Assembly: GCA_947383215.1 (NCBI GenBank)
Contig: CANDCP010000001.1
Span: 62,001 to 126,000 of the forward strand
From: an uncultured Roseburia sp.
Lineage (GTDB): Bacteria > Bacillota > Clostridia > Lachnospirales > Lachnospiraceae
Length of the DNA stretch: 64,000 nt
Reading direction: 5' to 3'
This document shows positions 1-9,141 of this stretch, in pieces. The position numbers and the translations under genes were made by a program. The stretch's first letter is position 1, and each line of letters begins with the position of its first letter. The notes under the pieces were generated by a model. It saw nothing but the letters and a program-made list of their open reading frames with translations. It searched no databases and was not told where the DNA came from.

Positions 1-2
1 TC

Positions 3-1742
3 CTTCGCATTCCAAATTACGAGGAACTTGACGGTATCATTATCGCCTCTGAAACGTATCTGTCCAAAGAATTGAAAAGCCAGGTCATCTCTGCCTTAGA
101 AGCGAAATGCACCTGCCCGATTCTTGAAATCGCTTTCAAGGATCCCCATTTTCCGGCCATCTCCATAGAAAATAATTCCACCGTCGGCGAGCTGACGGAA
201 CATCTTATTTTGGAGCACGGCTATAAGCGAATCTGTTATCTCGGCTGCACGCAGGAACCGTTCTTTTCCGCCCAGAGAGAACGGTACTTTTGCGACGCCT
301 TAAAAAAACACGGCCTGAAAATCTCCTCCCACGACGTCTATGCCTGCCCTTACGAAAGCGACGCCGTCGCCGGCGCGCTGGAATTTTTTGAAAAGAAAGG
401 CAAACCGGACGCCGTTGTCTGCTACAATGATAAAATGGCCTTATATTTTATGCGCGCCGCGCTTTCCAGCGGCTACCAGGTTCCCGAGGACATTGCCATA
501 ACCGGCTGCGACGACACGCCGGACGGGCGAAACGCAACGCCGATGCTGACAACGGTTACTTTTCCGTGTTATGAGCTTGGCGCGAATGCCTTTGAAGAAC
601 TCTTACAGATGATCCAGGGCAAATCCGTTCCCGCTATGACCACGGTACACGCGCGTCCGGTTATCGCCAATTCCTGCGGCTGCAAAAGCCACCCGGAAAT
701 CAATCCCGTTTTCTTCGCGCACACTTTGACCAGGCGGATCGAAAAACTGGAAGAATCCGTCTTCCACTCCATGCGTATGTCGGCCGCCTCTCAGCGGATC
801 AGCGATATCGACGACGGCGTAGAGCTTCTGGAAAAATATGTACATACCATAGAGCACTGTAAAGAATTTTATCTCTGCCTTTACAGCGACTGGGACTCCG
901 TCTCGCACCATATCCTGGAAATCACGGAGGCGGCGGACGGTATTCCGGCGAAAAACCCGGACACAATCCTTTTAAAACTGGCGATGAAAAACGGAAAACG
1001 CCTCCCGGAATGCAGCTTTAAAAAGAGCTCCCTGCTCCCGGAATATCTCTACAAGGATTCAAACTGCGCTTATATCTATACCCCGCTGTTCTTTGAGGAC
1101 AAAGAATTCGGCTATATCGCGCTGGCTTATGAAAACAACCGCATCGGCTACCATTTCCGTCTGGTCCACTGGTTTATGGACATCAACCAGATGCTTCAGG
1201 GTATCTGTGAGACGCAGCGTATCGACCTGCTCGTCAAACGTCTGGAAACAATCTATATGCGCGACGCGCTGACGGGACTTTACAACAAGCACGGCTATCT
1301 TCATTCGGAAGAAGCGCTTTTGACACGCGCCAAAAATGAAAGCGTTCCCCTGACTTGTTTTATCTTTGATCTCGACGGTTTAAAACAAATAAACGACAAT
1401 TTCGGTCACAGCGAGGGGGATTTCGCCCTTCAGGTTATGGGGCACGCCCTGGAAAACGCAATCGGCAAAAATGATATCTGCGCCCGTTTCAGCGGCGATG
1501 AATTTTATCTGTTAACCTGCGGTTATTCCCGGGAAGACGCCGAGGAACTGATCGCAAATATTGAAAAATATTTAGATAACTATAACCGTCTGTCCACCAA
1601 AAAATATAATATCTCTGTCAGCGGCGGCTTTGCCTCCGCCGTGCCGGATGCAAATTTTTATACCGAAAATATACAGGAATTATTTTCCAAGGCAGACAGC
1701 AACATGTACGGGACAAAAAAGAAGAAACATATTCTGTTTTGA
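3..1742 (+). CDS. LacI-type sensor domain / GGDEF diguanylate cyclase, 5' partial
   Basis: The reading frame is open to the window edge, so the true start lies upstream; the TTG at 72 is internal. The N-terminal part resembles the ligand-binding fold of LacI/PurR regulators: it has the YNDKMA and GCDDTP segments and ends in a SCGC motif that closes many such domains. A middle region of about 200 residues has no recognised family. The C-terminal 150 residues form a GGDEF domain (DALTGLYNKHG, FDLDGLKQIND) with the active-site loop SGDEF, a permitted variant, so cyclic di-GMP synthesis is expected. A LacI-like DNA-binding domain could lie outside the window. It is convergent with yesN. Inference: sugar or metabolite sensing feeding into c-di-GMP signalling. 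Confidence 0.85.
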   Translation, partial: LRIPNYEELDGIIIASETYLSKELKSQVISALEAKCTCPILEIAFKDPHFPAISIENNSTVGELTEHLILEHGYKRICYLGCTQEPFFSAQRERYFCDALKKHGLKISSHDVYACPYESDAVAGALEFFEKKGKPDAVVCYNDKMALYFMRAALSSGYQVPEDIAITGCDDTPDGRNATPMLTTVTFPCYELGANAFEELLQMIQGKSVPAMTTVHARPVIANSCGCKSHPEINPVFFAHTLTRRIEKLEESVFHSMRMSAASQRISDIDDGVELLEKYVHTIEHCKEFYLCLYSDWDSVSHHILEITEAADGIPAKNPDTILLKLAMKNGKRLPECSFKKSSLLPEYLYKDSNCAYIYTPLFFEDKEFGYIALAYENNRIGYHFRLVHWFMDINQMLQGICETQRIDLLVKRLETIYMRDALTGLYNKHGYLHSEEALLTRAKNESVPLTCFIFDLDGLKQINDNFGHSEGDFALQVMGHALENAIGKNDICARFSGDEFYLLTCGYSREDAEELIANIEKYLDNYNRLSTKKYNISVSGGFASAVPDANFYTENIQELFSKADSNMYGTKKKKHILF

Positions 1743-1766
1743 CCTCCCTGGAACAGAAGCTTCCCC

Positions 1767-1787
1767 GGCCGTCAGGAGCGGCCTTTT
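1767..1787 (+). terminator. weak terminator hairpin after the GGDEF gene
   Basis: GGCCG and CGGCC arms (1767-1771, 1779-1783) enclose a 7-nt loop and are followed by TTTTA. It lies 25 bases after the GGDEF stop and overlaps the 3' end of the convergent yesN gene. The stem is only 5 bp. Confidence 0.35.
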
Positions 1788-3256
1788 ACGTCCATCAGCT
1801 TCATATTTTTCCGATATTCGCTCGGCGACACCCCGCAGGAGCTTTTAAATATTTTCATAAAATGTTTTTCATTATCATAGCCCACGGTCTGACTTACCTC
1901 GATTACCCGCATATCCGTCTCCACCAGAAGGCGCTTCGCCTCCTCCATTCGTATATTTTTTAAATAATTTACAAAATTGCTTCCCGTATACTGTTTAAAC
2001 GAGTAAGAAAATAACGAATAATTCATGGAAATATGGTTCGAGACGACCGCCATATTCAGATCCCTGGCATAATTTTCTTTTATATACTCCACTGCCTGTT
2101 GTATTTTCTGTTTATTCTTGTTCGTATCAAACTGGCTGTTTATTTTGTCGTGAAGTTCGAGAATCCAGTCGACAAACTCGTCCTCATACTCGTCAATATT
2201 TGTGTATTTCCAGATCTCATTCAGCTTTTCTATCTCTTCCGTCTCATTCCCCAAAATATTTCGATACGTCTTTGTAATATCCGCGAGAAAATCTTTGATA
2301 CAGCGTTCAAAATCACTGCCCGGCAGATGCTCCATCTTCACCGCATGAAAAAATACGTTCCAGACATGTAAAATTTCGTCCGTCTTATCCGTTCCAAGAA
2401 GCTGGGCCCTCGACAGGCGGGCCTCCGGATCCAGAAGCTTTCTCGATTCCTCCGCCAGCTGTCCCGGAACGCGTTTTGCCTCCTCCCGATAAAACATGAC
2501 TCTGTGATTTCCGCAAAACGCCCTTTTTCTCGCCACCACCGACTCGCTGTACGCCTTTCGAAGATTTTCGATTCCGCTGTACGCGTCGCTGACTCCGGTA
2601 TAAAAATCCGCCAGCTCATTCTTTAAAAGCATATCGAGGTTTTCTTCTTCTACAATATAGACGTCATTCTCATCGAGCTCATGCAGGTAAATATAGCGAT
2701 CCATTCCCTCCGCCCCGTATTTTGCATTCCGGCAGCACACCCGATACATTCCCTCGTAAAAATCTTTGCCATACTGATCCTTTAAGATCTGCAACTCCTC
2801 TTCGGTCATCTTATTGTTTAACATCAAGTACTTTAACTGCTGGTATCCGATCTTCTTGCTCGCATAATTCATTTTCTTGCTGCTGACAATTTCCGCTTCC
2901 AGCTTTTCTAACACTTCCTGTATTTTTTTGCGCTCCACAGGCTTTAAGATATATTCCCGGACGCCGTTACGCATCATCTCCACGGCGTAAGAAAAGTCGT
3001 CGTAACCGCTGACAGCTACCGTGAGCGGCTGATAGTCAAGCTCCTGCATTTTCTGTACCAGCTCGATTCCATCCATGCGCGGCATTCGGATATCCGTAAA
3101 CATAACGTCTATTTTCTGCTCCCTTAAGACTTCAAGCGCTGTCTCGCCGTTGCTGCACTCCATTATCACCTCTACCGGAACCCCGCTCCTTTGTATCATG
3201 GTCTTTATCCCCTGGCGAATCATCTTTTCATCTTCAACAACTAATACCGTTTTCAT
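1772..3256 (-). CDS. YesN-type response regulator (REC + AraC HTH)
   Basis: This 494-residue protein starts with a receiver domain: the acidic pocket is VVEDE, the phosphoacceptor is near Asp55 in FTDIRMPR, and the Lys is in YILKP. After a long linker come two AraC-type helix-turn-helix motifs in the last 100 residues, ending GVSPSEYRK. It lies 19 nt downstream of its kinase gene, and GAGG precedes the ATG. Family knowledge: YesM/YesN pairs in Clostridia control neighbouring carbohydrate transport operons. Inference: it activates the sugar transport and phosphorylase operons at 9-20 kb, possibly through the shared element upstream of 10569 and 20325. Confidence 0.93.
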   Translation of the reverse strand: MKTVLVVEDEKMIRQGIKTMIQRSGVPVEVIMECSNGETALEVLREQKIDVMFTDIRMPRMDGIELVQKMQELDYQPLTVAVSGYDDFSYAVEMMRNGVREYILKPVERKKIQEVLEKLEAEIVSSKKMNYASKKIGYQQLKYLMLNNKMTEEELQILKDQYGKDFYEGMYRVCCRNAKYGAEGMDRYIYLHELDENDVYIVEEENLDMLLKNELADFYTGVSDAYSGIENLRKAYSESVVARKRAFCGNHRVMFYREEAKRVPGQLAEESRKLLDPEARLSRAQLLGTDKTDEILHVWNVFFHAVKMEHLPGSDFERCIKDFLADITKTYRNILGNETEEIEKLNEIWKYTNIDEYEDEFVDWILELHDKINSQFDTNKNKQKIQQAVEYIKENYARDLNMAVVSNHISMNYSLFSYSFKQYTGSNFVNYLKNIRMEEAKRLLVETDMRVIEVSQTVGYDNEKHFMKIFKSSCGVSPSEYRKNMKLMDVKGRS

Positions 3257-3275
3257 ATTATCCTCTTTTCACATG

Positions 3276-5114
3276 TCACTCATTTTTTCCAATAAGCTTT
3301 GATACATTGTTCTGCCCGCTCTGTCTGCCATACGGTATGCGAACCATCACCTTCGTAAAGCATCCCTCCATAGAAGCGATACTGATTCCATATCCCTCGC
3401 CAAACGACATACGGATTCGATCCTGCACATTCTTTAACCCGATTCCATTCCCGGATCCCCCGCTCGTCTCTACCTCACCGGCAATCCTTTTTCTGAGATG
3501 CTCTAACTCTCTCTCCGACATCCCTTTTCCGGCGTCTGTCACCTCAATAATACAGTCATTCCCGTCAAACACACCCTTCATGTATATGTTCGTATCCTCC
3601 GCCATCTCCTCAATTCCATGATAAATGGCGTTTTCCACAATGGGCTGCAGCGACATCTTCGGGATCTCCTGCTTTAGAATTAAATCCGGAATGTTTAAAG
3701 ACAGGTAAATCTCATAGTCGACGCGAAGATTAATAAGCGAAAGGTAATCTTTGATATACTCCAGCTCCTCTTCCACCTTAACATTGCCCGACACCCAACG
3801 CATACTGTAACGCAGGAGCTTTCCAAGCGATGTGATGGCGTCTGAAATCGCGTATTCCTCGTCAATCTCCGCCATCATTTTTACCGACTCCAAAACGTTG
3901 TAAATAAAATGCGCATTGATTTGGTTTTGCAGCGCGCGGATCTCAGAGTTCTTGGCAAGCACCTCCCGCTTAATATTATCCGCCATCAGCAGACGGATAT
4001 GCTCCAACATCTTATTAATCTGATTCCCAAGCTCCCCCATCTCGTCATTTCCACAATTTTTGATTACTACGTCGAGATCCCCCTGCTGTACTCTGCGGAT
4101 GGATTTTAAAATTCCATAAAACTCTCCCAGCAAATGTGTCACCGTATAGTTAATCAAAAACGCCAAAATAATTACAAGGCCCGCCATAACGGCTACAAAC
4201 AAATTCCGCATATAAGACAGCCTGGTGAGACTTTCCGTGATATCCTGCACACAAAAAAGCGTGCCTTTCAGCTCCTTAATGTAAAGATATGAGATTACCT
4301 GTTTTTTATCCCCATTCTTTTTATAATAGGTCTGAATTCCACTCCTCTCCATCTCACCCGACAGCTCTTCCAAAATCAGAGGTTCGTAGCTCTCGTGGCC
4401 GTTGTCCCCGAAATAAATATCTCCATTGTCTGTCACAAAGCAGCCCCACTCATTTTCAATCGTGCCAAACAGAGCCGGAAACATGCTCTGCATCGTCATC
4501 GTCGCCTCCACCACCCCGGTCGTTCCGCAGCCGTAATCGGCAATCGGCGTAATCAACGACACAACCTTCTGATCTCTCCCCACATTCAAATCGGAAAAAA
4601 TAGCGTCTGAATAGTTGTAATACCATCCGCTAAATTCTTCTGTCTTCGCCCACTCCTGTTTCATCATCCGGGAACGACTGTACAAAATAGGCATCATCTC
4701 CTGAACGTTATCATCCGAGGCGTAGACGCGCACCCCGTACAGCAACGGATTGTTATTTACAAGGCGCTTTAAAGACGCAATATTCGTATTGTAGAACGCC
4801 AGTTTCTCGGACGCTGTCATCGTCTCGCCGGTAAGCACGCCTCTCAGATGCTCCAGCAAAGCCTTATCGCTCAAAAAAAACTGCGTCGTCATATTGATGG
4901 AGTCGACGCAAGTCTGAATATTGTCACGGTTTCTCTCCATGGTGTACTGCATATAGGTCAAATTTTCATTAATCTGCGTCGTCTCCATATTGCGAAAAAG
5001 GACCGTCCCCAAAACCACAATCGGAACTACCACAAATATTGTAATAACAAGCGTAAATTTGGTATTCAGCTTTAATCCCTTTACGTGCTCCACACGCTCT
5101 CTCATCATTTTCAT
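3276..5114 (-). CDS. YesM-type sensor histidine kinase
   Basis: This 612-residue membrane kinase has a first TM segment at about 18-40, an extracellular sensor region, a second TM near 300-325, HAMP, a His_kinase domain (PF06580 type) and an HATPase domain. The phosphoacceptor motif reads NAHFIYN where the family usually has NPHFLYN. The ATP-binding domain has an N-box (PIVENAIYHG), DAGKGM and a G-rich loop (GGSGNGIGLKNV). Its ATG follows the stop of the upstream solute-binding protein gene with no base between them, so translation is probably coupled. The ligand is unknown; a beta-glucan oligosaccharide is plausible from context. Confidence 0.93.
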   Translation of the reverse strand: MKMMRERVEHVKGLKLNTKFTLVITIFVVVPIVVLGTVLFRNMETTQINENLTYMQYTMERNRDNIQTCVDSINMTTQFFLSDKALLEHLRGVLTGETMTASEKLAFYNTNIASLKRLVNNNPLLYGVRVYASDDNVQEMMPILYSRSRMMKQEWAKTEEFSGWYYNYSDAIFSDLNVGRDQKVVSLITPIADYGCGTTGVVEATMTMQSMFPALFGTIENEWGCFVTDNGDIYFGDNGHESYEPLILEELSGEMERSGIQTYYKKNGDKKQVISYLYIKELKGTLFCVQDITESLTRLSYMRNLFVAVMAGLVIILAFLINYTVTHLLGEFYGILKSIRRVQQGDLDVVIKNCGNDEMGELGNQINKMLEHIRLLMADNIKREVLAKNSEIRALQNQINAHFIYNVLESVKMMAEIDEEYAISDAITSLGKLLRYSMRWVSGNVKVEEELEYIKDYLSLINLRVDYEIYLSLNIPDLILKQEIPKMSLQPIVENAIYHGIEEMAEDTNIYMKGVFDGNDCIIEVTDAGKGMSERELEHLRKRIAGEVETSGGSGNGIGLKNVQDRIRMSFGEGYGISIASMEGCFTKVMVRIPYGRQSGQNNVSKLIGKNE

Positions 5115-6728
5115 CTATCTCATACCAAGCTTCTTCTTTGCAGATTCCATCAGTTTCGTGCGCTCAGACTCCAGATCCTCAAATCCCAGCTCTTCTCTCT
5201 TTTTTACAAAATCCTGTAAAATTTTATCGAACCGTTCCTCTGTCTGTGCCAAAAGCAGATAAGGCAGCGTCTCGCTCCAAAGCTCCGTAATTTTAGAACT
5301 CATATTGATAAATCTGGAACGGGTCAACGTCAGGGAATCATATTGACTGCTGTAAACCACATAGGGACAGGTCCATTGCTTCGGCTGCATCATGACGTCG
5401 CTTCGCTCCTGCTTCCACTTTAACTGCATAACGCTGTTTTGCAGCATCCAATACGCGTTATCCGCACCGTATTTTTTATCGTATTCCCGGCGATTCGTAC
5501 TTAAAAGTTCTCTGACCTCTTCTCTGACGACCGGCCGTCCCTCTATCACATCGTAAGTTTCACCCTCCACGCCAAGATACGTCAGAGCCTGCCCGTGCTC
5601 GCTTATCAGATAGTCAAGAAATGCAATCGCGCGCTTTGGATGCTTACAGTTTTTTGAAATCATAGTGACCGTGTATCCGTTAATTCCGGAACAGGGGAGC
5701 TGATAGTCGTCTCCCGCGGCGTTTTTCGGACCGTCAACCGCAACGTAATTGTTCTGCGAATTCTGCGCACAGGCTGCTTTCTGTTGATTTAACACGTCCT
5801 CACTCTGATACAGCATACAGAAATATCTTCCCTGTTCGAATTTCTCCTCTATCTGGTTTTTTTGATCGATAAAAATATCATCCAGAAGATAACCCTCCTC
5901 TGAAAGCCGCCTGAAAAATTTCAGCCAGGATATATACTCGTCATCCGTATATCGGTCGTAATACTTGCCGTCCTTCTCATACGGCACGGCAAGGAAGTTC
6001 ATCAGACAGTCGTCAAAGGAAGCGCAGCCCTCTTTGTCGAATACATTCGCCCCGATCGGAATCAACGGCTTCCCGTCGACTTCCGGAAACAGTTCGACCG
6101 CTCTCTTAACGGCTTTATAGAAACCCTCCTGCGTTGTCATGTCCGGGCTTCCGATAGCCTCATAAATATCCTTTCGCACAAGAAAATTTTGATTTGCATA
6201 GATCTCGTCTTCCCGTTTAAAATCCTCGGGCGTAACAGAAAATCCGGGGTAACCATAAATATTTCCGTCATCCCGGGTAAACCATTTCCGAATATCCGGA
6301 TTCGTCGCCTCAAAAAAATACATATCATATTTTTCTCCCAATTCGTTTAAGGCATACACCATTTCTTCTTCAATGATCTGATTTACGGCAGATTCTTCTA
6401 CTCCAAGCGTCAAAATATCCGGCAGGGAATCGGCCGCGATCAACGCGTTCATCTTCTCCTCCTCACTGCCGGAAGGCGTAATAAAATGAACGCTCACCCC
6501 CGTCTCCTCCGTGATCGTATCCGACACGAGGTTTCCGCCCCAGGGCATTGCAAACCACGGAAAATTCACATACCACTCCAATGTGACAGGCCGATCCGCA
6601 TAATATTTCCAGCCCTCCTCGTCGCCGCCCAAAAGCAATTCTGATCCGCGCTTCCTATCGGCCGCGCCCGCCGTCAACGCCGAAATAAAAACAAAAAGAA
6701 CAAGAGCCCTTCCCAACCGCTTTTTCAT
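5115..6728 (-). CDS. extracellular solute-binding protein, no lipobox, in the sensor operon
   Basis: A 537-residue family 1 solute-binding protein of the large LplA-like class. The first 22 residues form a basic then hydrophobic signal segment ending TAGAAD. There is no cysteine at the expected lipobox, unlike the lipoprotein SBP at 9142. The body has the usual VTLEWYVNFPW-type start and the QALTYLGVEGE segment. It lies between a cupin gene and yesM, away from any permease, and its stop codon abuts the yesM ATG. Inference: it may present ligand to YesM as a co-receptor rather than feed a transporter. An alternative is that it serves the CUT1 permeases 0.6 kb away. Confidence 0.85.
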   Translation of the reverse strand: MKKRLGRALVLFVFISALTAGAADRKRGSELLLGGDEEGWKYYADRPVTLEWYVNFPWFAMPWGGNLVSDTITEETGVSVHFITPSGSEEEKMNALIAADSLPDILTLGVEESAVNQIIEEEMVYALNELGEKYDMYFFEATNPDIRKWFTRDDGNIYGYPGFSVTPEDFKREDEIYANQNFLVRKDIYEAIGSPDMTTQEGFYKAVKRAVELFPEVDGKPLIPIGANVFDKEGCASFDDCLMNFLAVPYEKDGKYYDRYTDDEYISWLKFFRRLSEEGYLLDDIFIDQKNQIEEKFEQGRYFCMLYQSEDVLNQQKAACAQNSQNNYVAVDGPKNAAGDDYQLPCSGINGYTVTMISKNCKHPKRAIAFLDYLISEHGQALTYLGVEGETYDVIEGRPVVREEVRELLSTNRREYDKKYGADNAYWMLQNSVMQLKWKQERSDVMMQPKQWTCPYVVYSSQYDSLTLTRSRFINMSSKITELWSETLPYLLLAQTEERFDKILQDFVKKREELGFEDLESERTKLMESAKKKLGMR

Positions 6729-6768
6729 CTGCCTTACCTCTTATCTCCCAAGTCCTGCAATCCAACCT

Positions 6769-7176
6769 CTATGCACGAAATGCCTTTTGAAACGCGGCAA
6801 TCTCCCCGTTGTCCATATGATAAGTCGGAGAATTATCATCCGTAGTGTCGCGATTCTCCACAATAAGCACCTCGCCGTTCTCATCCAGCACATGGTTATG
6901 CCAAAAACCGCTTTTTATGTTATATAGCTTGTGCGGTTCCATTTTAACCATCTCATAATTTTCCGGCTTATCGCCGTCTCCAGCCAGAATCAATGTGCAG
7001 TTCCCATCCAGCAGCGCGAACACCTCGTCGGTCTCCATATGCTTTTGCATCCAACTGATTCTCTCCAGATTTGTATTCTCACAGTGACGCAGAACGGCAA
7101 CCCGCCAAGCGCCATAATCCTTCAACGGCATGTAGTCCTCTGCCGGAAAATCAATAATCTCAATCGCTTTTTCCAT
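6769..7176 (-). CDS. small cupin-like protein
   Basis: A 135-residue single-domain protein with the spacing of a cupin or ureidoglycolate-lyase-like beta-barrel: HMETDEVFALLDG gives strand-rich motif 1 and FWHNHVLDENGE gives motif 2. It starts at an ATG preceded by AAAGGG. It is the first gene of the operon cupin - solute-binding protein - yesM - yesN, with 40 nt to the next gene. Family members are often sugar isomerases, epimerases or small-molecule binding proteins. The substrate here is unknown. Confidence 0.7.
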   Translation of the reverse strand: MEKAIEIIDFPAEDYMPLKDYGAWRVAVLRHCENTNLERISWMQKHMETDEVFALLDGNCTLILAGDGDKPENYEMVKMEPHKLYNIKSGFWHNHVLDENGEVLIVENRDTTDDNSPTYHMDNGEIAAFQKAFRA

Positions 7177-7223
7177 ATTTACATCCCTTTCTTTTTTATT
7201 TCGTACATCCGGAAAATTCAGAA

Positions 7224-7255
7224 CAAGGCAACACCTAAAAGCAGGTATTGCCTTG
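7224..7255. terminator. inverted repeat between permease gene and cupin operon
   Basis: CAAGGCAA and TTGCCTTG arms, extended inward by ACCT/AGGT across one mismatch, give a stem of about 13 bp. It lies 53 nt past the permease stop in a 132-nt gap. The following bases on the minus strand are only weakly T-rich (TTCTGAATTTT), so termination is plausible but not certain. Confidence 0.45.
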
Positions 7256-7308
7256 CTGACATAATTATATAAGGAGAAAAAATTACAAAATCGCAGTCTC
7301 TAACTGTC

Positions 7309-8145
7309 TTATTCCTTAACACCACCTGCTGAAATACTGCTGATAATGTATTTGGAGAAGAAACAGAACGCAATCAAAATCGGAATTACCGAAATTGCAA
7401 CACCGAGGTAAATCGCACCCTGATTACTCTGCAAATCCGTCGCCGCATTCAGCGTCGAAATCATAACCGGTAACGTCATCTTCTCCGGATTGTTCAACAA
7501 AATCAACGGTGTAAGGTAATTATTCCAGTTTCCAATAAACGCTCCAATCGACATCGTTGCAACGCCAGGAATCATAATCGGAAATACAATTTTATGGAAG
7601 ATATGTAATTCGCCCGCGCCGTCAATTCTCGCCGCCTCAATCAAAGCCGGAGACAATGTTGCCTGTACATACTGTCTCAAGAAGAATACCGTACCAGGAG
7701 CTGCAACTGCCGGTACAATCAACGGAATATAGGAGTTAACCAATCCCAGCGTCATACACAAATTGTAAAAACCAATCAGGCTCAACTGTGCCGGAATCAT
7801 CATGAAAAGAACGTTCACGATAAAAATTAATTTATTTCCTTTAAATTTGTACATCGCCAATGCATATGCCGTAATGGATGAAAAATATCCGCACAATATC
7901 GTGGCAGGAACCGCAACCATCAAGCTGTTTCCCATACCACGGAACAGGTTCACAAACTTAAAGAGCTGTTCCCAGTTATCTTTCAAATGCGAGCTTGGAA
8001 TAAAAGTAAAGCCTGTGGTGATTTCCACACCGCTTCTCGTTGCATTAATCATCATCAAAAGGAATGGAAGAAGGCAAAGCAATGCAAGTATAATCAGTAA
8101 TATATAAAGAATTCCCTTTTTAATCTTATAGCCTACTGTGTTCAT
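7309..8145 (-). CDS. CUT1 sugar ABC transporter permease (MalG type)
   Basis: A 278-residue integral membrane protein with six predicted TM segments and the BPD_transp_1 cytoplasmic loop EAARIDGAGE followed by FPIM (EAA motif), which docks the ATPase. The length matches MalG-type permeases. It begins 3 nt after the stop of the partner permease and is the last gene of the transport operon. No ATPase gene is present in the locus. Family knowledge: many Firmicute CUT1 systems share a distant MsmX/MsiK-type ATPase. Confidence 0.93.
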   Translation of the reverse strand: MNTVGYKIKKGILYILLIILALLCLLPFLLMMINATRSGVEITTGFTFIPSSHLKDNWEQLFKFVNLFRGMGNSLMVAVPATILCGYFSSITAYALAMYKFKGNKLIFIVNVLFMMIPAQLSLIGFYNLCMTLGLVNSYIPLIVPAVAAPGTVFFLRQYVQATLSPALIEAARIDGAGELHIFHKIVFPIMIPGVATMSIGAFIGNWNNYLTPLILLNNPEKMTLPVMISTLNAATDLQSNQGAIYLGVAISVIPILIAFCFFSKYIISSISAGGVKE

Positions 8146-8148
8146 CTT

Positions 8149-9072
8149 CTAGTCCTCCTTTCCAAGCCACTTAAACTGAATAATAGATACGATCAAAATA
8201 ATGATAAACAAGGTGTATGCAATCGCAGATGCATATCCCGTCTGTCTCGTCTCAAATCCGAATTTGTACAAGTACATAACGGCCGTCTGCAATACGCCGT
8301 TCGGCTGTCCCGCTGTTCCACCCTGCGGTCCATTCATCAAATATGGAAGATCGAACAACTGCAGACCACCAATCAATGATGTAATACACGTATACAGCAA
8401 AATCGGTTTCAAAAGCGGTATCGTAATCTTAAAGAACCGCGTCCATCTGCCGCATCCGTCTATGGCAGCAGCTTCAAAATAGTCTGTTGAAATACCCTGT
8501 ACACCCGCCATCAAAACAATGAATGAATTTCCAAACCACATCCATGCACCAACAATAGAAATTACATATGGAGCGATATTCACATCACCCAGCCAGTTAA
8601 TCTGCGTGCTTGTGATTCCTGCCGATATCAGCATCTGATTCACACTACCGTACTTCCAGTCAAGCAATGTCTTAAACAGAAATGCAACCGAAGTACACGC
8701 AATCAAGTTCGGCAGATAATAGATCGCACGGAAAATCGGCAATCCATGCATCTTATACTTAATATCACTAAACACAATTGTCAAAAGAAACGCCAGCCCC
8801 AACTGTACAACAATGTTCACACCCCAAATCTTAAGAGTGTTCCCGAATGCCCGCCAGAAAAACTTATCCGTCAGTACTCTTTTGTAGTTATCCAATCCAA
8901 GCCAGACGGGATCACCAAAGCCCTTATAACTGGTAAAACTTAAATATAAGGTTCGGAGAACCGGATACACACTGAATATCAGAAAGACAACAACAAAAGG
9001 TAATACAAAAAGATAGGCTACGTTGTTTCTGTTTCTTTGTTTGCTTTTCGTCGTTACCTGATTCTTAGCCAT
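8149..9072 (-). CDS. CUT1 sugar ABC transporter permease (MalF type)
   Basis: A 307-residue permease with an N-terminal TM (VAYLFVLPFVVVFLIF), five further TM segments and the EAA loop EAAAIDGCGR followed by IPLLKP. An ATG at 9072 is chosen over the upstream ATG because GGAGG lies 8 nt before it. It pairs with the MalG-type permease just downstream. An inverted repeat separates it from the upstream binding-protein gene and probably lowers permease expression relative to the binding protein. Confidence 0.92.
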   Translation of the reverse strand: MAKNQVTTKSKQRNRNNVAYLFVLPFVVVFLIFSVYPVLRTLYLSFTSYKGFGDPVWLGLDNYKRVLTDKFFWRAFGNTLKIWGVNIVVQLGLAFLLTIVFSDIKYKMHGLPIFRAIYYLPNLIACTSVAFLFKTLLDWKYGSVNQMLISAGITSTQINWLGDVNIAPYVISIVGAWMWFGNSFIVLMAGVQGISTDYFEAAAIDGCGRWTRFFKITIPLLKPILLYTCITSLIGGLQLFDLPYLMNGPQGGTAGQPNGVLQTAVMYLYKFGFETRQTGYASAIAYTLFIIILIVSIIQFKWLGKED

Positions 9073-9095
9073 TCTTATTACCTCCATCAAATTCT

Positions 9096-9121
9096 AACAA
9101 AAGGGCAGGCTATGCCTGCCC
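9096..9121 (-). terminator. intercistronic attenuating terminator
   Basis: GGGCAGGC and GCCTGCCC (9103-9110, 9114-9121) form a perfect 8-bp GC-rich stem with a 3-nt loop. On the minus strand it is followed by TTTTGTTAG. It sits between the solute-binding protein gene and its permeases, the usual place for a leaky terminator that keeps binding protein in excess. Confidence 0.7.
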
Positions 9122-9141
9122 TCTTAGTCAGTTAATTTCTA

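Noticed and set aside
7224..7255. Riboswitch upstream of the cupin operon
   Set aside because: Only one simple hairpin is visible, with no conserved aptamer core; a terminator of the permease operon is a better reading.
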